A stretch of 64,000 bases of DNA, taken from positions 8,423,338 to 8,487,337 of the forward strand of contig JABAKD010000025.1 in NCBI GenBank assembly GCA_012845835.1, written 5' to 3'. The notes beneath the pieces are model-generated. The model was given only the letters and a program-made list of their open reading frames with translations. It searched no databases and had not been told where the DNA came from. Positions 22,901 through 34,900 of this stretch are shown here, piece by piece (position 1 is the first letter of the stretch; each line of letters opens with the position of its first letter). The DNA comes from Undaria pinnatifida. Its lineage: Eukaryota > Sar > Phaeophyceae > Laminariales > Alariaceae. A program made the translations under genes and the position numbers.

Positions 22901-25900
22901 ACTCACAACATGACTTGGAACACATTCGTTTCGCGCAAAGCCGACAGCTTTTCCATGCGCTCTACAAGTAGGAGTCCTAAAACGAACTATGCTCGAAAAA
23001 TAATCGTACTAACCGGTAGTTCCGTACACTGGAGGAGCCCAAGCGGTCAGAAACGCCATATGGCCCGAATTCGTGCAACCCCTCCCGACCGTGGGATGAC
23101 CCTCTTCAAGCAAGGAACCTCAGAAAATAAAAACGCCTCTATCGTGGCTTGGTTCTTCGGGTACAGTAGGGGTCCCTCAACAAGGCGGGTCTAAGTAAGC
23201 CGGTATCCCGACATGTTGTTGTTGTTATCACATAAACTCGCATATCAAGTCCGTGGTCACAGGACAGACTCCAGTCACTCTGGAGTGGTGGAATACTCCA
23301 GGGAAAACACACAAACCAAAGGTGGTGCACGCATATATCACAGTCACAGCTGACGCAATTCATGCCTCCGCCAGAAACATACAAAAAGTGAAATCTGGAG
23401 TCAGCCTACGACGTGCCAGGCCCAGACTGATGCATACGTCTCACTACTCGCGCCTGGAAAAACCGACTATACCGCTTACCACCCAGGAAAGACTACCACG
23501 TATATATTACACGTAGTACCTAGCACTACGCATACGCAGGTCAGGCGCACGTCAATTGGAAAAAAGAAAACAGAAAAGAAAAGAAAAAAAAGCGAAAAAG
23601 GAAAAAAAAGGAAAATACAAGACAAGAAGAAGCAAGGAAAGGAAAAGAGAAAGAGCGTCATACTAGCAGACCCTAGGAAGTGACTAAAGACAGCATTGAG
23701 CTCATAGAGGGTATCAAGTGCATCAATGGCACTGAGGAGAGAACGCAACAAGGCGAAGAAGTCAGGGCGGCCTTACGCTAACTTGTGACGGCCATTGGAA
23801 GGCCCACAAATTCAAGACGATGATGGCCAGACCCAGACTTCAGTCTCTTGGGTAGGACGCTCTCCCTCCCCCCCCCCCTCCCCCCCCCCCTCCCCCCTTC
23901 CTCCTCCCCCCTTCCCATCTTCCCCCCCCCTCCCTCCCCCCCTCCCCCCCCCCCCCCGGCCGCTTAGAGATGCCGACGGTGGATAGCGCTGCCGCGGCCT
24001 TTGCGTGTCGCTCTGCAGCTTTACGTCTCTCCGTCTCATGCCACTTCCGCATGAAGAACTCGGCTCCCTCCTCTACCCGTCGAAACCATCTGCCGGCATT
24101 TTGATCAGCCTTTCGCCACCCTTCGAATTTCATTCCAAAGACCGACATATCCTCCTTCAGATGCACCGACCAGCCCTCCTCTTGCCCCCCTGAGTAGCCC
24201 TTGCCCCCAACAAGCTCCCCAAACATCACCCTCTGTGGCAGACGCTTCTCCCCCATACGTGCTACGAATCCCGCAAACAATATCCTCCGTTTGCGCACTA
24301 TCGCCTCTATGCCCTCGGAACCTGTCTTGGCAATCACGTTGGCGTACAATATGATAGGGTGTGGTCGTCGCGCTTCCGTTTCCGCCATCCGAGGCATCGG
24401 AGGAGCATGGAGCGGTGAACCCGTTGTAGCCTGTCATAGTCAGACTTGTTTGGGCTCCGCGTCATGCAACCGTAGAGTAGTGTCTCGATCACCTCGGCTC
24501 TCAGCAACCGCACCTTCAACCGTAAGCGCACACCCGGGCGATCATAGATTTCCATCTTGTACCGCTGGGAGCACACCCAGGCCCTCTGAAGACGCCGCGT
24601 TATTTCAATGCTTAGCTTTCTGTCTGCGGTGATAGCCCCGCCCAAGTACACAAACTCGATTGTTTGTTTGTATACCTGGCCGGCTGCATTGGTGGTGAAC
24701 GACACCTTCCCCCCGCCTTTGGTTTGCAGGCACAAGATCTCTGTTTTTGCCTCGGAGACCTTAAGCCCGAACGCCGAGCACGCAGTCACGATCACCGTCA
24801 CCATCCTCTCCAGCCCTTCTTATATTCGCGATACGATGCCCGCATCGTCAGCGTACATCATACCGCACAGTCTCGTCAGCGTACATCATACCCCACAGTC
24901 TCTGCACCTCCTCCTCCTTCCCCCTCCGCCCGACGACTTTGCCTGTGCGTAAAGTGCCCTTCTTCTCGCCTTTCTCCTTCTTTCGATCGAGCTGCACCAT
25001 GTTGTCCGTAATGGCTACATCAGCGAGGAAGCGTTTCTCGGCCACACGCAGTACCGCCGTCAAAAACATGAACAGCAGTGGCGCGAACACGATTCTTGCC
25101 CGAGACCTTGCCCCACGTCGAACTTATCCAAACACTCTCCATCATCCAACTGCACGCATGCTTGCATGCCGTCGTGGAATTTGCGGATGACGACGAGCAT
25201 TCTTGGTGGCACGCCAAAACGAGCAAGGACATCCCACAGAAGGGTTCGATCGACGGAGTGGTAGGCTTGGTAAGGTCGAGAAAGCACAAGTACGAGGGGA
25301 TGTCCTTCTTCCGCGCCAGTTCCTGCAGTCGTCGTACTACGAACAATGTTAACCGTCGAGCGTTGGGGTCTGAACCCACACTGTTCTTCCGACAGAATGT
25401 TCTCGCGTTCGCAATAGTCACTCAGGCGACCCGCGATGACTTTGAGGAGTACTTTGCCGGCGTGAGCTCGGGGGATGCCACGATATTTGCCACACGCAGT
25501 CCGGTCTTTCTTGTGAAGCGCCTTGATCGTTGCATCTTTCCATTGTTGCGGCACGCCACCTCCCCTCCACACAGCGACGATGATATCGTGGAACTCTCCG
25601 ACAGTGTCCAATTCTCCTTCGTCGGCCAAAACCTTCAAGAGCTTGGCCGGGAGACCATCGGGCCCTACCGCCTTTCGGTTTGCCAACGCTCGGATCGCCT
25701 CCTCTACTTCGTACCTAGACGGGACACCGTCCAGTGGTCTGCACGGGGGCCACTGCTTACCTCGTCCACAATGCTCGGGTCAAGGGTCGGCGACTTGGTG
25801 TTAAGCAATTTGTGAAACCACCTCACCCACCGCTCGCGGATGAGGGCATTATCCCGCAGCAATCGACCTTCCTCGTCCTTGATGTACTGCGAGTAAAACT

Positions 25901-28900
25901 TCCTCTTCCCTTCCACATTCATCCCCTTTAGGTGTAGAACCCAAACTGATCACCTTCTCGGATACGCCCTTCGAGGTGGCTAACGTAATCTTCGAAGAAC
26001 CTCTGTACAGCTTCCGCCCGCGTGCGTTTCAGCTGTTTGGTGGTCGAATTCAAGGCTCGCCGTAGACCACGATCGCTTGGAGCAGAACGGACCCGTTTCC
26101 TCGCGTCTTCCCTATCTTGCCATTGTGCATTCAACTCCGCTTTCGTCTCCGCGATCGCACACCAGCCCCTCGGTACTTGTTTGCGCCGAATAGAGAGCGC
26201 TATGTCGGCCGCACTCGACAGTAGCGTCTCGGTTAGTACTGAGGCCATGTCATCAACGCTTCCGATATTTGTACCGGGTATCAGGGAGGCAAGCTTGGCT
26301 GCTATCGCTTCTTGGAAATTCATCCGGAGATGCGGGTCCGCCATCAATCTTGGTAGATCAATAGCTCGCCGGCTCTTGATGATTCTCTTGGGACGATTTG
26401 GTGTGATGCGACCCGAAATGCGAATATTTCCGAATACGAGGTTATGGTCTGACTCAGCGTTCTCCCTGGGTGGGGTCCGCGCAGTGATATTACGTACCAA
26501 TCGTCTATCCACTTGTCGTGTCAGTATGTAGGCAAGCTTGTACTGGGCCTTTCCTTGATTAGGGCTCTGAAACGTGTGCGATATACCACGACCAGGTGTA
26601 GCATAGTACGTGTTGAGGAGGGAGAGTTGGTCATCAGTTGCGTGAATCAATAGTCGCTCTCCGTTGTCGTTCAGTTCGTCACGTCCGTATGCACCCAATA
26701 CCTTACTGTCGGTCCACTCGATCCCTCTCATGCTGTACGAGCATTTGCGTCCATATAAGGCGGTCTGGGTAAGCCGGTATCCCGATATAAGGCGGTCTGA
26801 GTAAACCGGTGTCCGGATATAAGGCGGTCTGAGTAAGACGGTATCCCGATTTTTTTTTTCCGCACACTTCTACTTTCCAGCTTCTGGGCAAGCCGTGGTC
26901 ACAGGTGTCGTCCCTTCTCCCCCCCCCGGCTTTTGCCTTCAATTTTTATCGCGCATAGGGTTCAGCAATCCCACTGCTCGTCGATTTTTCATGGAGTGTT
27001 GCTAACTCACGCTCTTGCGCTTTCCGCAAGTCAATTTGTGCGCAAGAAAAAGTCCCCACGAATTTATACGAGTATGCACTCGGGGGGATTCGAACTCATG
27101 AAACTGACCTATACCAGGCTCGAGGATAAACCTGATACGCCACCGGGGCGACCGGCTGATGTAAAGCGGTCTGAGTAAGGCTGCATCTCGATATAAGGCG
27201 GTCTGAGTAAGCCGTCATCCCGAGATAAGGCGGTCTGAGTAAGACGGTATTCCGATGCAAGGCGGTCTGAGTAAGCCGGTATCCCGATATAAAGCGGTCT
27301 GAGTAAACCGGTATCCCGATATAAGGCGGTCTGAGTAAGACGGTGTCCTGATATAAGGCGGTCTGAGTAAACCGGTATTCCGATGTAAGGCGGTCTGAGT
27401 AAGGCGGTATCCCGATATAAGGCGGTCTGAGTAAGATGGTATCCCGATGCAAGGCGGTCTAAGTAAGCCGGTATCCGGATATATGGCGGTCCGAAATCGC
27501 TTGACGCGACTGGGGAATCGCACTCATAACCCGGAATGAAAGAAGGCGGCCTGCCCCTATGAGGCGGTCGTATGTGCTCTGGCACACCACCGCCTTACTT
27601 ACCAGAAGTCCCGCTCCTACTGCTGTACGAGCACCTTAGCTTTTGCCAAGAGTAGTTGCTGGATGGGGTATAACATACCGTATGTGGATGGGGTATAACA
27701 TACCGTATGTGACGGTGAATGGCACACCCCTTCGGACGAGTTTCGTATGCCGATTTTCTCGACAACCGGTAGTCTAAACGCCGAGCGACATGTCTATGGA
27801 AAGATCTGGACGACATCCCCCAAAGCCGCCACCGTCGTTATTCGTGCCGCGCTGGTTTCGGAGGAAATCGGCTCAGCAGTTCATCCCAGGGGGGGTGTTA
27901 TACACTAATACTGACACTGTCATATACGGTAGCTCCTCAAGCGGTTTGGAGCCTCAGAAAAGTGTGGGTGTACCTTCACCGTAGCAGGCGTTATCTACAG
28001 GCCCCTGCAGGGCTTAATCCTTTTGGGGCTTCAGAGGGCAAACAGGAGGAATGAAACTGCCGATTGCAGCAGACTTTCACACGAAGCCAACCCGGGCTAA
28101 ACGGCTAGATTTTGGCGACGACAGTTTCACGGTCGGGAGTCCGATCCAAGTGCCTGTAAGGCACGCACGCGCACAGCTTGCACTGCTGCCGTGTGCTGCA
28201 TGCAGCAGCGTTGAACAACAAAGAACAAAGAAGCAACACAAAACACAACAATCGCACCAACACGACATGCGCTTGACCACAACGGCAGCAGCATCTCAGG
28301 GAGGCTCCATCATTGGTTCCCCCCCCGGCCCGCCCTCGGCCAATCAGGGGGCGAGGCGCGCGCGGCGGGAGTTGCCCCTCGGGCGATAAGAACGCGTTTA
28401 TGCTTTGCTGAATCGCTGTATATGGGACCCGAAAGAGTTAATACTGCAACAGCACCTCCTACTCGCCCTACTTTAACAATGGGACTTGTTCTTGCGCACA
28501 AATTGACTTGCGGAAAGCGCGAGGGCGTGAGTGAGCAACACTCGATGAAAAATCGATGAGCAGTGGGATTGCTGAACCCTCTGCGCGATAAAAATTGAAG
28601 GCAAGAACATGTGGGAGAAGGGACGACACCTGTGACCACGGCTTGTCCAGAAGCTGGGAAGTAGAAGAGTGTAAACAACAAAAAGAAGAAAAACCAATGA
28701 CTGTATTTCGGAGGACCATAGTAAATGGGGACCCACGATACGGTAGGGGTCCCCCAATAAGGCGGTATCCCGATATAAGGCGGGGTCCCGATATATGGCG
28801 GTCAAAATCGCCTGACACGACTGGGGAATCGCACTCATAACCCGAAATGAAAGAAGGCGGCCTGCCCCTATAAGGCGGTCGTATGTGCTCTGGCATACCA

Positions 28901-31900
28901 CCGCCTTACTTACTAGGGGGAACGTCAACTGCTGTATCCTCGAAAAAAGCACCATATATTTCTCTTTTTTTTTCTGGCTGTAATTGGTCCTGATTAGCTT
29001 GCCCCCCCCCGTAATACTGTTGACAACAAAACTATTCCCTACAGGCGATCTCGGGAGTCTTGGCCGACGAGAGGCGATTGGGTTGGCAGTGTGGCTGGCC
29101 GGCTTTTCGCTTGAGGTAGGTATCCGACACTAGTCCCAAGCATGCTTGTTGAGGGTACGAGGCGTGAGAGATGGTTATGAAACCGCCCGCGAGTTCGTAG
29201 AGACGCGGATAAGAGTAAAATGTGACGTATGTGTCTGGTACGAGTGAACGCGAAGAGGGAGATGAGGAAACACGAAGGAAGATAATAGGTGGGATGGGGA
29301 ACAAAAGTCACCTTACTTCCTGTTCCTTTGCTTGGTGATGCTTGCCGGTTGGCAACTAGTGCATACCCTGGTATCTTGACTACGAATAACAATTCCGTCT
29401 CTACGAATGCGATTGATATTATCAGGTGACGGCCGATAATCAAAAGCGAGACTTCAAAGCCGACCCGGAACATGCTGGGAAGTTTATCGACGTCGGAGTC
29501 TGGTCTCGGTGCCGCCACCCGAACTACATAGGAGAGATGGTGAGTTGGAGGGAAATGATCAGGGCTTTTCCACGGGTAATGACCCGGGCAACGGGTCGTG
29601 TTAGGAAGTGTTCAACGTCGCGGGTCGGGTCGGGGTGGGTGATGGGGTGTTGGAAATCTTACGGGTCGGCTCGGGTTGGGTCAGGAGGTTTTGGAATCTC
29701 ACGGGTCAGGGTAAAGTCACGCTGGTCCGATCCGACCCGCAAGATTTGGTCTAACCCGTGAAAAGCGATGGATATTGTGCTAGGAGAACGCGGTTTGAAC
29801 CCTTTTGACGACTGGCCGTCCGCGCTGGTAGACCGTTGTTTGACCTCTTGACTGACCACTCTCTAAACTAAAACTAGTGTATTGTGGAAAATAGACCGCG
29901 GTTTGACGCCTTGACTTATCGTTTTCGTTGTGGTCTAGAGCTCCTGACACGACGTTTTGCTTTATTTTTATCATTTGCCATTCGACAATGTGCGGTGCTA
30001 GCGTCAACAATCAGTCCGTGAGATGATGAGTTACATGAAAAGTATGCTAGGAGAATGCGATGTGACCCCTTGACTAACCGTCCCCGCTGGTGGACCGTTA
30101 TTTTGACCTCTTGAAAAACCGCTCCCTTCACTAAAACCAGTATATTGTGGAAAAAATAGACCGCGGGTTGACGCCTTGACTGGCCGTTTTTTTTTTGTCT
30201 ACAACTCTTCAAACGGTGTTTCCCTGTGTTATATTTTCGTTTTTTGCCATCCGGCAATGTGCAGTGCTAGCGTCAACAACCAAAAATATGATGAAAACCA
30301 AAACGAGAATCCAGACCGTGAAAAGTAAAAGCACAAAACAATGTATCCAAAAACCAACACCCACGAATATATTGTAGATGTGCGTCCATGTCGTTGCTTT
30401 ATTAAACCGCGGTTTATCGACGCGGATTCTGGTCTTGGTGCCACCGCCCCAACTTCATCGGGGAGACGGTGAGGTAAATAAACACTAAGCTAGAAGAACG
30501 CGGTGACAGGTGTGACCGCTTGATTGACCGTCCCCGCTGGTAGACCGTTGTTTGACCTCTTGAATGGCCGCTCCCTACAATGAAGCTAGTATATTGTGGT
30601 AGAATAGACCGCGGTTTCACGCCTTGACTGGCCGTTTTGTTGTAGTCTAAAGCTCCTGAAACGGTGTTTCGTGTTAGTTTCGCGTGTTTTATCGAAGTTT
30701 GATTCTAATCTCGGTGCCTCTGCCCTAAAATCATCGGGGAGATGGTGGAGTTGTAAGGCAAATATGCAGGGCTTGTCACTCGTCATAACCCCGCTTGCAG
30801 GAGGTTTTCTAAAGCTCACAGATCGAGTCAGGTCGGGTCACTAGGTGTCCGACATCTTACGGGTTGGGTCGGATCGGGTCGCAGGAGGTTTCCAAATACC
30901 ACGGGTCGGGGTCAGGTCGGATCGGGTCAGGAGGTTTCCAAATACCACGGGTTGGACCGGGCCAGATGCCGACCCGACCCGCGAGAAGTGACGCGACCCG
31001 TGAGAAGCCCTGCAACTAAGCTATCAAGAAGAGACCGCGTGTTGACACCGTTGGCTGACCCACCCCCAACACTAAGAGTAATATAGTAAGGCCAACGTGA
31101 TGAATTGTGCGTCTGAGAGTAACTATGCTGGAAGACCGCGGTTTGAAGCCCTTGACTGACCGCGCTTGACACCTTGACTGACCGCCCCCACATTAAAAAT
31201 GGTATGTTAAGGAATAGAGACCGCGGTTTGACCCCTTGACTAGGGTGTAGAAATTATATTGAAACCGACGAACATCATTTACCCAGGGTCAACCAACCCA
31301 CCAAAAAAAATGGGTGGAAATGAATAGCAAAATGGTATGAACAGGAAAACATATTTTTTACCTTATTTTTCGCTGATTTTTCGAGGGTTGGATCGGGTTG
31401 GCCTTGGATTGTGACGTTTGACGGTTTGTGTACTATTGTTATGACACGTGCTATACACGGTACTGGTAGCCCTTGTTGGCTAATACGTTTTCTGGATGAC
31501 TGTGCTCCTCGACCCCAAAACCGTCGGATTTTTTTTTTTTTCGCAAATTTGTTTTTGGGTACCTAGGTCATATGGGATTCCTCCATCTAGTTGCACTTTG
31601 TCGTTTTCCTCAAATTCATTTTTTGGGTCAAGAATGGAATAAATACCCTCAATAGGTCAGGAGCCTCAGAAAATCAATAAATAATGGCATCTCTACCGTA
31701 GCGTGAGTCTTGTCTAGTAGCTGTTTTCTCGCCCAGCTCCTACCGAACCAAGATTGGTATCCCGCAAACACGCTACTGACCGTTCCTGCTTGGGACTGCC
31801 TCTGCTTTGGACCGCGGTTTGGCCCCTGACTCACCGCACGCTAGGGGTGCAGCAGGTTCTAAGAAGTTTCTGGGCTCCTAAGACGAGGAGCTCGATATCT

Positions 31901-34900
31901 CACACCCGAAACATGACTTCGAAGGCATTCATTCGCGCAACTCCATACATTTCCATGCTCTAGTCCAAAAATATGTACAGTACCTGCGAGATGATCAGGC
32001 TACACTCAAGAGGCTCAACCGGTCGGCAACGTCTCGCCCAAACAGTGCAAAATCCTACCGTGCGGTGAAATCCCCTGCACTAGCCGCGTAAAAAGTATTT
32101 ACTGATCGCAGACTGTACTTGTACTAGGTATACTCATGCTCGTATTTTTGTCTTTCAGCTCTCACAGTACAGCTGGGCTCGCGCGTAAGGTGCTTTGCAT
32201 AGTCGGTACCATCGAAATAAGCGTCCCATGCCCGCTGTATATACGTAGAACTGAAAATCGATCATTTGAACCAAACAAAGCCGAATTGAAAGACACGAGA
32301 CGCCATAAAAATCCATAATTTTTGCAGCAAAAAGCGAAATGTCCTATCGGAGTAGTCAATAGAAATCCATCAATATAGCGAAACCAATACATAAGAGTAT
32401 CGATTAGTGTATACATGTGCACATCAATAAGCGAGAAGAACGAAGCAGCAGCAGCAGTAGCAGCAGCAGCGCACGATGGAAGATGAAGCGGCCATGCTCA
32501 TGTCTGCCGCTCCGCGTCGCGCTTCCTACCTCTCTCTGCATCTGCTTGAGTGCAAACCAAACCGTTCTACTTTCTTCTCGGATGATAGTTTTTGCTGCTC
32601 CGCTAGGTTTTCGGCCAACAGACAAGCTTCGACCCCCTCATGGTAGCTGAGTCATGTGCACGCATCGCGTCCTTGTGGCGACGCCCCAGCGCTTGACAGT
32701 CGCCTCGTTCCGCAGGTATCTCAGCGCACCCAATTCTTGCCGCCTCGCAGAGCGTGTTTTCCGGTGCTAGGTGCGAGCGTCTACGAATAGCTCAATGCCC
32801 TCGCAGTTGGGGTTCGCTGCTGCATCTCGATTTCCTCGGAATTTGATATTTTTTACCCAAAGCACCAAACTACATAATCCTGGAGACGTTGGTTCTCAGC
32901 CCCAACTAGATATATTGGGGTGCTGATTATTTTATTCTCAAAGGTGAAATCCGCAGCTATGTGTGCGTCCTCTTTATTCTTCCCATTGATTTAGCTATTC
33001 GTGCACCAACTACTCAATGTTTGCCGACGAACCGAAAATCTCTAAAAGCGTCACTCTTTGGGTTGAATTGAGATCGACAGACTGCGAGGCAACAAACACA
33101 GTAGTACCCTTGAACAGTATGCGATTTTACAGCTTTTCCCAGGGTATGAAGACATAATTCTTATTGTATCACGAGTATTTCGCGATTCCATGAGGTGTAT
33201 CTAGTACAGTATAAATTCGCGTTGTTTGGAACCGAGGAAAAGGTCGCTCCTTCTTGCCCGGTTTTGGTCTTTTGGTAGCTAATAATTTTAATTTTTTTCT
33301 CTACTTTAATTCATCATGCGGGTTTATCATGGTCGTTAAGCACCTTCCGCACGACCGCAACAGGAGTGCGACCGGGTTTCGCGTTTGGAATATTCTCCGA
33401 TATTTCTTGGATTTTTGGGGGGATTTTCTTTCAGGTGATTTGGTGGGGGTTTTTCATCTTCTGCAGCCGCGGAGTTGTGGGCGGCGCCGGCTGGATCACC
33501 CTCGCTGGGCCTGCTTTTGTGGTGAGTTGGAGTGGAACTAAGCCTCGTCCACCACTTCTTTAGGAAATCCCAGTACTTTTTACAACGCCTTGTGATAGGT
33601 CTTTGCGGGATTTTATCTATCCCTACTATTGTTGCGGGATTTTATCTATCCCTACTATTGATCAGGCAGGCCAATCGCGGTTTGCAGTATGTCATATCAC
33701 TACACCCCTCCCACCTCTCACCACCCGTCGACCTCCCCCCGCGTCCCACCCCCACCTTGGCTCTGCCCTCCCCACAATAGAGTTTGCCACTTGCTCGAGA
33801 AACCCCGCCGTTGGTGAACCACTGGTATTTCCGAGTTTTTCATTGGTGGCCACAAGCACACGTACAATATTTCGCTCAGCACCCTGATCCCACCCAGACG
33901 TTATCCCTCTGACCTGAGCCCCCCAGAGTGGCCCCGGGTGTGTTGTTGGTGTTGTTGGTGTTGGTGTTGGTATTGGTGCCGGTGTCGGTGTCGGTGTCGG
34001 TGTTGTCGTTGATGTTGTTGTTGTTGTTATTGGTGTTGGTGTTGGTGTTGGTGTTGTTGGTGTTGGTTTTGGTGTTGGTGTTGGTGTTGGTGTTGGTGTT
34101 GGTGTTGGTGCCGGTGTCGGTGTCGGTGTTGTCGTTGTTGTTGTTGTTGTTGTTATTGGTGTTGGTGTTGGTGTTGGTGGTGTTGATGTTGGTGTTGGTG
34201 TTGGTGTTGGTGTTGGTGTTGGTGTTGGTGTCGGTGTCGGTGTTATCGTTGTTGTTATTGGTGTTGGTGTTGGTGTTGGTGTTGTTGGTGTTGGTGTTGG
34301 TGTTGGTGTTGGTGTTGGTTTTGGTGTTGGTGTTGGTGTTGGTGTTGTTGGTGTTGGTGTTGGTGTTGGTGTTGGTGTTGGTGTTGGTGTTGGTGTTGGT
34401 GTTAGTGGTGTTGGTGTTGGTGGTGGTGGTGTTGATGTTGGCGTTGGTGTTGTGGTGTTGGTGGTGGTGTTGGTGTTGGTGTTGGTGTCGTTGTGGTTGT
34501 GGTTGTGGCTTTGGTTGTGGTTGCAGTTGTTGTAGTTGTTGTTGTTGTTGTGGTGGTGGTGGTGTTGGTGTGGTTGTTGTTGTTATGCCGCCAGCATTCA
34601 ATTTATCAAATACAGTAGAGTATCCCCCCTCAGCAAGGCGGTGGTGTGCCAGGGCGATATGATCGCCTTTTGGGGGGGAAACCTCCTGTTTTTTTCAGGT
34701 TATGCGTGCAATTCTCCAGTCGCGCCAAGAGTTGGATTTTCGATTTCGACCGCTTTATATCGGGATACCGTCTGATGTGAACCGCGTTATTGGGGGACCT
34801 CTACCGTTTCGTGGTAAGGTACCCTCCCGTCTTCTCTCGGGCGTGGGTGACAATAAGCCCTGCACTACGATTCGTCTTGCAAATTTGTGATAGCGCCACC

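Noticed and set aside
27163-27485. Regular 32-bp direct repeats that could be taken for a CRISPR array
   Set aside because: The units are head-to-tail with no unique spacers, lie inside a transposon in a eukaryotic intron and are clearly an expanded minisatellite.
33876-34662. Open frames of more than 240 codons on both strands
   Set aside because: They are products of the GGTGTT satellite; composition is two or three residues only.
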